Origin: Bacillota bacterium
GTDB taxonomy: Bacteria; Bacillota; Desulfitobacteriia; Desulfitobacteriales; JAJXUE01
Direction of reading: 5' to 3'
Length of the DNA: 6,073 nucleotides
Assembly: GCA_021786555.1 (NCBI GenBank)
Contig: JAJYNB010000117.1
Coordinates: 1 to 6,073 of the forward strand
A program made the position numbers and the translations under genes. The notes under the pieces are model-generated. The model saw nothing but the letters and a program-made list of their open reading frames with translations, made no database searches and was not told where the DNA came from. Shown here piece after piece: positions 1-4,598 of the stretch (position 1 is the stretch's first letter; every line of letters starts with the position of its first letter).

Positions 1-461
1 GTCAAATTCTCCAGATGGTCCACAACTGTGAAAAAGCGCCGGCTAAGGTTCCTGATCACTTCACCGGCGAAATTGGCATTAGTTGCGCAAAGTTTCTGAA
101 ACTCCGAGACAGGAAACAGACAGACTTCCAGATGTTCTTTAACGTAGATGCTGATTCCAACACATTGGTCCGCCCGGCGGAACAGCTGGCCCAAGCCAAC
201 TATATCCCCTTCACCAAGGCACTCTATGCCCTTTTGCCTTCCGTCCTGGCGAATGCGCAGCGGAATGGCTTGCCCCTTGTGCACAAGCATTAATTTTCCG
301 TTTGGGCCAGGGTCCAGTTCAATTACTTGCCTTTGCTTGTATTGTGCCCGCACTGAGATTTTGCATAAAGCAGCTCTTGTATCGGCCTCCAAAAAGCGGC
401 AAAAAGGATTGTTATCGCAGAGGTGGCCGCAGTTATCCAGCTTGCTGCCCGGGTTCCTCAT
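1..461 (-). CDS. Crp/Fnr-family transcriptional regulator with FNR-like cysteines (partial: N-terminal 153 aa)
   Basis: Read on the minus strand, the frame is open from ATG at 461 to the window edge. It encodes the sensor half of a Crp/Fnr regulator; the helix-turn-helix half lies beyond position 1. The cNMP-binding-like beta roll shows as VIELDPG (46-52), LMLVHKGQAIPLRIRQDGR (57-75), LGEGDIVGL (82-90) and VCLFPVSEF (113-121), followed by the start of the dimerisation helix, RNLSRRF..VVDHLENL (137-153). Cysteines lie at 11, 15 and 21 (C-x3-C-x5-C), with another at 114. E. coli FNR uses C20-x2-C23-x5-C29 plus C122, and the distance from the third to the fourth cysteine is 93 residues in both, so an oxygen- or redox-sensing Fe-S cluster is plausible (inference). 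The ATG has only a weak AGGG 10 nt upstream. An in-frame TTG at 488 preceded by GGGGG is the alternative start, adding nine residues. The gene is divergent from the transporter operon, which suggests that it controls that operon. Family call firm; ligand uncertain. Confidence 0.82.
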   Translation of the reverse strand, partial: MRNPGSKLDNCGHLCDNNPFCRFLEADTRAALCKISVRAQYKQRQVIELDPGPNGKLMLVHKGQAIPLRIRQDGRQKGIECLGEGDIVGLGQLFRRADQCVGISIYVKEHLEVCLFPVSEFQKLCATNANFAGEVIRNLSRRFFTVVDHLENL

Positions 462-626
462 GGCTTCGGGACCCTGTTTCTCGACCAAAGTTGCCTACCC
501 CCGATACTAGCTAAACTTTTACTCAACCCTACCCAGACATCCATGGGGCCCAACGTTCACAGCTCAGGCTATACGGCATTGGTTCGATTCGCAACTGGTG
601 AAGGTGTAAAACGCTATTATTCCTCT

Positions 627-655
627 ATTTTAGGATTTAGCGCAAACGCTGACAA
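627..655 (-). promoter_or_regulatory. Sigma-A-type promoter for the Crp/Fnr regulator
   Basis: On the minus strand TTGTCA (655-650) and TAAAAT (632-627) are separated by exactly 17 nt, each hexamer matching the vegetative consensus at five of six positions. Transcription would start near 620 and give a leader of about 160 nt before the ATG at 461. The spacer contains a perfect short dyad, AGCG-CAAA-CGCT (639-650), that partly overlaps the -35 box and could be an autoregulatory operator (inference). Confidence 0.6.
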
Positions 656-693
656 CCTCATTGCCTTAAAAGGTTAAATTTTACCTCCGAACC

Positions 694-715
694 CCGCTAA
701 ACCGGGTTTGAGCGG
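694..715. promoter_or_regulatory. 22-bp near-perfect inverted repeat, candidate operator
   Basis: The arms CCGCTAAACC (694-703) and GGTTTGAGCGG (705-715) are reverse complements apart from one extra base, with a single G between them. With no real loop and no following T-run it is unlikely to be a terminator and looks like a protein-binding dyad. A direct copy of the arm, CCGCTGAACC, recurs at 820-829. Which regulator binds is unknown. Confidence 0.4.
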
Positions 716-760
716 ACTTCTCTTTGCCCAACTGAAATTATCGGGCCAGGAAAATTTCTT

Positions 761-776
761 TTGGTTTTGTTACCAA
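761..776. promoter_or_regulatory. TTGGT-N6-ACCAA dyad, candidate Crp/Fnr-type site
   Basis: The perfect 5-bp arms TTGGT and ACCAA are separated by 6 nt. The geometry resembles CRP boxes (TGTGA-N6-TCACA) more than FNR boxes (TTGAT-N4-ATCAA). It lies about 30-45 bp upstream of the best plus-strand -10 candidate, where an activator could sit. The arms are short enough that chance occurrence is possible. Confidence 0.25.
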
Positions 777-801
777 TGCTACAGAACAGCCAACGCACTT
801 A

Positions 802-810
802 TGCCATATT
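802..810 (+). promoter_or_regulatory. Weak extended -10 promoter candidate for the transporter operon
   Basis: TGC followed directly by CATATT (805-810) forms an extended -10 with four of six consensus matches. No recognisable -35 is seen 17 nt upstream, as expected if an activator is needed. The start site would be near 817, just before the CCGCTGAACC motif at 820-829. A competing candidate is GTGACA (852-857)-N18-TCTTAT (876-881). Neither is strong. Confidence 0.25.
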
Positions 811-851
811 AAAACTAATCCGCTGAACCCGTTTCCGAAGGGAGGTGTAGC

Positions 852-887
852 GTGACAATATTTCAGAATTTTCAGTCTTATGGCTAA
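852..887 (+). CDS. Possible 11-codon leader ORF upstream of the transporter
   Basis: GTG at 852 is preceded by GGGAGG (840-845) with a 6-nt spacer, a better Shine-Dalgarno match than that of any of the three downstream operon genes. The frame encodes MTIFQNFQSYG and stops at TAA (885-887), 64 nt before the transporter ATG. No obvious attenuator hairpin follows. It may be a regulatory uORF or a chance G-rich stretch; the same bases contain a weak promoter candidate, and both cannot easily be used from the same transcript. Confidence 0.22.
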   Translation: MTIFQNFQSYG

Positions 888-951
888 AGACGGTGTTTAA
901 TCTTTCCAGCCTACGCAGAGCCATAACAACTCACTTTTAGGGGGGATTTAA

Positions 952-2283
952 ATGTCTAGTCCGAGTGGTACAGTCCTGAAGCCCGGAACCCGTTTTCGCT
1001 GGCATTATATTATCCCGACTTTATTTGTTACTCAGGCCGTGGGTATGGTCGACAAGGTCAATGTTGGCATTGTGATGGCTTTTAAACCGTTTCTACAGGA
1101 TATGCATCTCGTTAACCAGCCTGCATTGGCCGGAATGCTGATGACCTGGTTCCTCCTGGCCTACGGGATCGGCATGCCGGTCTGGGGAGCGATAAGTGAC
1201 CGCATCGGGCCCCGCAGGGTCGGTATGGCCGGCTTGCTGATTTGGGTGCTGATGTTGGCATTAGGCGGCATCTCATCAAATCTTACCGTCTTGTATATTT
1301 CCAGGATTGGCCTCGGGTTTGGTGAAGCTTTCATGTGGCCGGTGTGCAACAACTTAACAGCCCGCTGGTTCCCATTGTCGGAGCGCAGCAGGGCCAATTC
1401 ATTTTGGATTAACGGCATAAACTTTGGTGTTGCGCTTGCCGGCATTTTGGTGACAGGTATCATGGCTTCCCTAGGATGGCGACCGCTGTTCTTTATCCTT
1501 GCAGCTATAGCTTTTTTGCCGCTGGCTCTGTTTTTCGCCTTTACCCGGGACGACCCCAGGCAGGTAAATCAAGTCGACGCTGCCGAGCTCCAGCTGATTG
1601 AAGCAGGGAGTTTGGTAAACGGAATCGGGGATGATACTCCGGAATCGACCAAGACGCTGTTCAGCAACTACCGGTTTTGGCTCCTGGCCTTGGCCGATAT
1701 TGCCACCGTTACCGGAGTATTCGGCATCAACACCTGGATCCCGTCATATCTGACTCAAACCCGGCATATTTCCATGGCCAGCCTTGGCTTGTTCATCAGC
1801 CTAACCTGGCTGCTCTGTATCGGAGTGCTATATCTCTTCGGGAAGTGGTCCGACAAGCTGATGCGGAAGGCCCCCTTTGCTGCCGTGAGTTTCGTTGTGG
1901 CGGGCGTCACCATCTGGGGAGCAGCATTTGTCAGCACTCCCCTGGAGGCAATGATTCTGGTCGGGCTGTCAATCTGGGCAGTTCAGACCGCGCTCCATGC
2001 CTGCCATTCGCTGCTGCACTCTTTGGTAAAAACATCCCAGATGGGATTGGCGAACGGAGTAATGACCGGAGTGGCCAATATCATCGGCGCCTTTGCCCCG
2101 GTTATCATGGGGGTGCTGATAGGGCAATCGCACAATTATCTGACCTCGTTTATCTTTCTTGGCATTATATCTTTGGCGGCGGCAGTCCTCGTGGGCATTT
2201 TGATTCCCCAAGAATCTGCCTTTGCAAAATCTTATAAAGGCCGCACATCCAGGAACCGCGTAGATGAACTGCCGGCTCGTTAG
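952..2283 (+). CDS. MFS transporter, anion:cation symporter (ACS) family
   Basis: This 443-residue polytopic inner-membrane protein has the length and about 12 hydrophobic segments expected of the major facilitator superfamily. TM1 carries the ACS-like DKVNVGIVMAF (34-44). The loop after TM2 holds MFS motif A, GAISDRIGPRRVG (79-91), and a degenerate second copy, GKWSDKLMRK (297-306), starts the C-terminal half-repeat. RIGLGFGEAFMWPVCNN (118-134) followed by ARWFPLSERSRAN (137-149) is the typical ACS TM4-TM5 signature. The family moves organic anions such as phthalate, glucarate, galactonate or hydroxyphenylacetate, usually with protons; the substrate here cannot be read from sequence. The start is supported by AGGGGGGA at 939-946. 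It is first of three same-strand genes, with the next ATG 29 bp after its stop, so it probably imports the substrate of the two enzymes that follow. Confidence 0.9.
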   Translation: MSSPSGTVLKPGTRFRWHYIIPTLFVTQAVGMVDKVNVGIVMAFKPFLQDMHLVNQPALAGMLMTWFLLAYGIGMPVWGAISDRIGPRRVGMAGLLIWVLMLALGGISSNLTVLYISRIGLGFGEAFMWPVCNNLTARWFPLSERSRANSFWINGINFGVALAGILVTGIMASLGWRPLFFILAAIAFLPLALFFAFTRDDPRQVNQVDAAELQLIEAGSLVNGIGDDTPESTKTLFSNYRFWLLALADIATVTGVFGINTWIPSYLTQTRHISMASLGLFISLTWLLCIGVLYLFGKWSDKLMRKAPFAAVSFVVAGVTIWGAAFVSTPLEAMILVGLSIWAVQTALHACHSLLHSLVKTSQMGLANGVMTGVANIIGAFAPVIMGVLIGQSHNYLTSFIFLGIISLAAAVLVGILIPQESAFAKSYKGRTSRNRVDELPAR

Positions 2284-2312
2284 CGCCAATTTTTTTACCA
2301 GGGGGAACCTAC

Positions 2313-3305
2313 ATGTCTAAACTGCACTTGACGTTAGCCTGCTGGAACTACGACCGGACGCGGGGGCTGTTGGAAGACCGCGTCCGACCGGACGGGATTG
2401 ACTTAACTTACCTTAACCTGCCTGTGGAAGAAACCTTTTTCCGCATGGTACGTCACGTAGAATTCGATGTAGCGGAGATGTCCCTCTCCTCCTACGTCGT
2501 CTCCCTAGGCTTGGAGAACCCGCCCTTTATAGCCATTCCGGTCTTCCCCTCCCGTTCCTTCCGTCATTCCAGCATCTATGTAAACCGCGACTCCTGCATC
2601 AGAGAGCCGAAAGACCTCTGCGGCAAACGGGTGGGCACGCCCGAATATCAAATCACCGCTGCGGTCTGGATACGGGGGATCCTAGCCGACGAGTACGGCG
2701 TACCGGTGCCAAGTGTAACCTATTACACAGGCGGCGAGGAGGAACCGGGCAGGGTGGAAAAGCTGGCCCTTGACTTGCCGCCCGAAATCCGCATCCAGCA
2801 CATCGGCCCGGTTAAGACTCTGTCTCAGATGTTGGACACCGGAGAGATCGATGCCCTCTACACTGCCCGCATGCCCTCCCCTTTCGCTCAAGGTTCCGAG
2901 AAAGTCGGGCGGCTGTTTGAGGACTTCAGGGCCGAAGAGGAGCAGTACTTCAGCAAGACCGGGATTTTCCCCATCATGCACGTCATTGTCCTGGACAGGC
3001 GTGTCTATGAAAAATTCCCCTGGGTGGCGCAGTCCCTGTACAAAGCCTTTACGGCAGCCCAGCAGGAAACCTATCACGACCTGTATGAGACAGCCGCGTT
3101 AAAGTGCATGCTGCCGTGGCTTACCGACCATGTGGAAAAAACCCGCAAGCTCATGGGACATGATTTCTGGCCCTATGGTCTGGACGCCAACCGGAAAACC
3201 TTAAGCACCTTCCTGCGCTATTCTTACGAGCAGGGACTCGCCAAAAGGCGGCTGCAGCCTGAAGACCTGTTTGCCCCGGAAACCTTTGAGTCCTACAAAT
3301 TGTAA
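2313..3305 (+). CDS. 4,5-dihydroxyphthalate decarboxylase-like protein (Pht5 family)
   Basis: This 330-residue protein matches the family named for Pht5/4,5-dihydroxyphthalate decarboxylase, which has a type 2 periplasmic-binding-protein-like fold. Family blocks recognised are LACWNYDRTRGLL (8-20), RVRPDGIDLTYL (23-34), EETFFRMVR (39-47), FDVAEMSLSSY (51-61), FIAIPVFPSRSFRHSSIYVN (72-91), GKRVGTPEYQ.TAAVWIRGIL (104-124), GEIDALY.AR (177-186), TGIFPIMH (216-223) and LMGHDFWPYGL (280-290). No signal peptide or lipobox is present, so it should be a cytoplasmic enzyme and not an ABC transporter binding protein. The start has AGGGGGA at 2300-2306. Family membership is firm but the substrate is not: no phthalate dioxygenase or dihydrodiol dehydrogenase lies nearby, and many family members in anaerobes are uncharacterised. 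Decarboxylation of an aromatic or enolic carboxylic acid brought in by the upstream transporter is the best inference. Confidence 0.85.
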   Translation: MSKLHLTLACWNYDRTRGLLEDRVRPDGIDLTYLNLPVEETFFRMVRHVEFDVAEMSLSSYVVSLGLENPPFIAIPVFPSRSFRHSSIYVNRDSCIREPKDLCGKRVGTPEYQITAAVWIRGILADEYGVPVPSVTYYTGGEEEPGRVEKLALDLPPEIRIQHIGPVKTLSQMLDTGEIDALYTARMPSPFAQGSEKVGRLFEDFRAEEEQYFSKTGIFPIMHVIVLDRRVYEKFPWVAQSLYKAFTAAQQETYHDLYETAALKCMLPWLTDHVEKTRKLMGHDFWPYGLDANRKTLSTFLRYSYEQGLAKRRLQPEDLFAPETFESYKL

Positions 3306-3308
3306 TCG

Positions 3309-3336
3309 TCACTGCTACTTGCAGCTGCAGTAGTGA
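3309..3336 (+). other. Intra-operon stem-loop
   Basis: TCACTGCTAC (3309-3318) can pair with GCAGTAGTGA (3327-3336) with one G-U pair and one mismatch, around an 8-nt loop. The 10-bp palindrome TGCAGCTGCA (3320-3329) overlaps it and offers an alternative fold. It begins 3 nt after the decarboxylase stop. There is no clear T-run (only TTTT at 3350-3353), so it may stabilise mRNA or tune expression between the second and third genes and is not an obvious terminator. Confidence 0.35.
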
Positions 3337-3375
3337 AGCCGTCAACTGCTTTTCAGAGCTGAATTTATCCCGAAA

Positions 3376-3382
3376 GGGGGAG
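3376..3382 (+). promoter_or_regulatory. Ribosome binding site that selects a TTG start
   Basis: GGGGGAG ends 5 nt before TTG at 3388. The nearby ATG at 3383 is out of frame and closes after 21 codons, and no other in-frame start precedes the conserved domain, so TTG is taken as the initiator of the class II aldolase. Confidence 0.7.
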
Positions 3383-3387
3383 ATGGT

Positions 3388-4107
3388 TTGGATTATTCAT
3401 ATGAGCAAACAATTAGCGACCTGGTTCAGGCAAATCATATTTTGAGCCATGAGGGAGTGTTGGACGCCTTTGGACATGTGAGCGCCCGGGACCCGGAGAA
3501 CCGGGACCACTTCTTGCTGTCTCGTTCCAGGTCCCCCTTATTTGTCGAGGCTGAGGATATCATCTCCCACGATTTCGACGGCAACCCTTTGGCTGGCCCT
3601 GAGATTAGGCCCTATGCCGAACGGATCCTCCACGCTCAAATTTACCAGGCACGGCCGGATGTAATGGCCATCTGTCACAATCACGCCCTGCCTCTGCTGC
3701 CCTTTACCACCTCAGCTATCGAACTCAAGCCGATTTGCCACTCAGGCTGCCTGTTTTATGAAGGTGTACCGGTTTATGATGATTACGATGTTTCCGATGG
3801 CATGCTTATCATCAACAAAAGAGAAGGTGAGCGCATCGCCCGGGCCATCGGCAGCAAGCGGGCCTTACTCCTGCGGGGCCACGGCGCCGTGGTTGTTGGC
3901 TCAAATTTGAAAGAGGTGGTAATGGGTTCCATCTATTTGGCCTTAAACGCCCATATCCAGTACCAAGCGATCCAACTCGGACAGCCGAAGTATCTTTCCT
4001 ACGAGGAAGGCAGGGCTGCCACCGAAAAGATGTTAAGCGACCTGGTGCTCGACCGGGCCTGGGAGTATTGGCAGAGGCGAACTGCCCTTAAACACAGCCC
4101 GAAATAG
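3388..4107 (+). CDS. Class II aldolase/adducin-family protein, probable lyase or decarboxylase
   Basis: This 239-residue protein spans the whole class II aldolase/adducin domain. The metal site is complete: HxH at His97 and His99 (CHNHA) and His165 in RGHG (163-166). Glu78 in ERILHAQIYQARPDV (78-92) sits where fuculose-phosphate aldolase has its catalytic glutamate. GHVSARDP (29-36) is the N-terminal loop, with GHVS where sugar-phosphate aldolases often have GN-[VI]-S. The region IYLALNAHIQYQA (182-194) after GHGAVVVGSNLKEVV resembles family members that decarboxylate aromatic or muconate-type acids, such as 3,4-dihydroxyphthalate decarboxylase, more than sugar-phosphate aldolases. This assignment is by inspection only. 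A cytoplasmic, divalent-metal enzyme is expected. It starts with TTG, 82 bp after the decarboxylase-like gene, and is last in the operon. Aldol cleavage of a sugar-acid intermediate remains an alternative. Confidence 0.85.
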   Translation: MDYSYEQTISDLVQANHILSHEGVLDAFGHVSARDPENRDHFLLSRSRSPLFVEAEDIISHDFDGNPLAGPEIRPYAERILHAQIYQARPDVMAICHNHALPLLPFTTSAIELKPICHSGCLFYEGVPVYDDYDVSDGMLIINKREGERIARAIGSKRALLLRGHGAVVVGSNLKEVVMGSIYLALNAHIQYQAIQLGQPKYLSYEEGRAATEKMLSDLVLDRAWEYWQRRTALKHSPK

Positions 4108-4244
4108 ACTAAACGGGAAAACCACTAACTCCCGGGTCAAGGGTGAGTCCTGTCCATACTGGATGCTAAACCAACCCCACCGATCAGCAGCCAGGCAACA
4201 GTAACTTTACCCTACGGGGAATGCACTGAAACCCTTATCCTTTC

Positions 4245-4300
4245 GCAGAACCTGCTTTTCATAGAAAAGGGACGTTGGCGTCCGTGTACGCTAACGTCCC
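4245..4300. repeat. Cluster of three abutting hairpins; the largest is a possible terminator
   Basis: GCAG-AAC-CTGC (4245-4255), CTTTTC-ATA-GAAAAG (4255-4269) and a 12-bp stem follow one another, sharing one base at each junction. The large stem pairs GGGACGTTGGCG (4269-4280) with CGCTAACGTCCC (4289-4300), with one G-U pair and an 8-nt loop. CATAG (4260-4264) and CTATG (4301-4305) outside it also pair. On the plus strand no T-run follows; on the minus strand TTTTCT follows. It may end the aldolase operon, act in the other direction, or be a copy of a dispersed palindromic repeat. Confidence 0.45.
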
Positions 4301-4422
4301 CTATGTTAACTCCGATCTCATATCTTGCCGCACTTAACCGCTTGGCACACTTTACCTGAGGCCGTCAAAGACCCCGTAATAAAAATCAATATGCAGCGTT
4401 CTCACTATTTGGGCTAAACCAG

Positions 4423-4526
4423 CTTTCAGTGGTGCTTCCGTCCTAAAGGCAATTGTTACTTTTGGAAGTCAATATATGATTCAAGTACCAGAATACGTCA
4501 ATATATGGGACTTTTAGGGTGCTTCC
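4423..4526 (+). repeat. Interleaved short direct repeats upstream of the hydrolase gene
   Basis: CTTTCAGTGGTGCTTCC (4423-4439) recurs as CTTTTAGGGTGCTTCC (4511-4526) with one substitution and one missing base. Between them the exact 11-mer GTCAATATATG occurs twice (4468-4478 and 4497-4507), 29 bp apart start to start. This may reflect small local duplications, or paired regulator sites for the downstream gene. Confidence 0.45.
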
Positions 4527-4539
4527 TTTAATTTACTAA

Positions 4540-4571
4540 TGCAAAAATTGCTAGAAGGCTTTAACATAGTA
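4540..4571 (+). promoter_or_regulatory. Possible sigma-G-like (forespore) promoter
   Basis: CATAGTA (4565-4571) differs by one base from the sigma-G/F-type -10 CATACTA, and TGCAAA (4540-4545) resembles the TGnATA -35, but the spacer is 19 nt, one or two longer than usual. Transcription would begin near 4577, leaving room for the ribosome binding site at 4586-4592. The idea is favoured by the spore-hydrolase identity of the gene; the sequence match alone is weak. Confidence 0.25.
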
Positions 4572-4598
4572 CTAACCTTACCCAGAAAGGAGCGCTCT

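Larger units (their letters stand above)
462..951. other. Divergent regulatory region between regulator and transporter operon
   Basis: This 490-bp stretch contains no convincing protein gene. It holds the regulator promoter (627-655); a 16-bp imperfect dyad, AGGTTAAATTTTACCT (671-686, seven of eight half-site positions match); a longer dyad at 694-715; a TTGGT-N6-ACCAA dyad (761-776); a weak plus-strand extended -10 (802-810); a motif copy at 820-829; a possible leader ORF (852-887); and the transporter ribosome binding site (939-946). Its length and density of inverted repeats exceed what a simple divergent promoter pair needs. Confidence 0.6.
4108..4598. other. Intergenic region with hairpins and short direct repeats
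   Basis: No supported gene lies in these 491 bp. Three abutting inverted repeats occupy 4245-4300, two pairs of short direct repeats lie in 4423-4526, and a possible sporulation promoter precedes the hydrolase gene. Short minus-strand open stretches ending at TGA 4137-4139 (24 codons) and at TAA 4352-4354 (about 38 codons) have protein-like composition but lack starts and ribosome binding sites, so they are not called. No strong terminator directly follows the aldolase; only a weak CGGGA/TCCCG stem lies at 4114-4134. Confidence 0.5.

Noticed and set aside
15..293. 92-codon plus-strand open frame
   Set aside because: It is antisense to the Crp/Fnr regulator, whose beta-roll signatures and cysteines are clear on the minus strand; the plus-strand translation shows no family features and no ribosome binding site.
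423..677. 84-codon plus-strand open frame across the regulator start and its promoter
   Set aside because: No Shine-Dalgarno site and no recognisable domain. It overlaps the 5' end of the regulator and a good minus-strand promoter.
1677..2237. 186-codon plus-strand frame inside the transporter gene
   Set aside because: It is a frame shadow of the MFS gene, whose motifs are continuous in its own frame; no ribosome binding site and irregular composition.
2682..3102. Open frames on both strands inside the decarboxylase-like gene
   Set aside because: They are shadows caused by the GC-rich coding sequence; the Pht5-family blocks run uninterrupted in the main frame.
2313..3305. Reading the second operon gene as an ABC transporter substrate-binding lipoprotein
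   Set aside because: The fold is related, but there is no signal peptide or lipobox, no permease or ATPase gene follows, and the sequence blocks are those of the decarboxylase-named family.
3383..3445. ATG at 3383 as start of the third operon gene
   Set aside because: It is out of frame with the class II aldolase domain and stops after 21 codons; TTG at 3388 fits the frame and the GGGGGAG site.
952..4107. A complete aerobic phthalate degradation operon
   Set aside because: The dioxygenase, reductase and dihydrodiol dehydrogenase genes are absent, so naming the pathway would go beyond the sequence.
4539..4598. Upstream in-frame ATG as start of the SleB-type protein
   Set aside because: It would put 20 residues before the basic-hydrophobic signal peptide, and it bypasses the clear AAAGGAG site 6 nt before ATG 4599.
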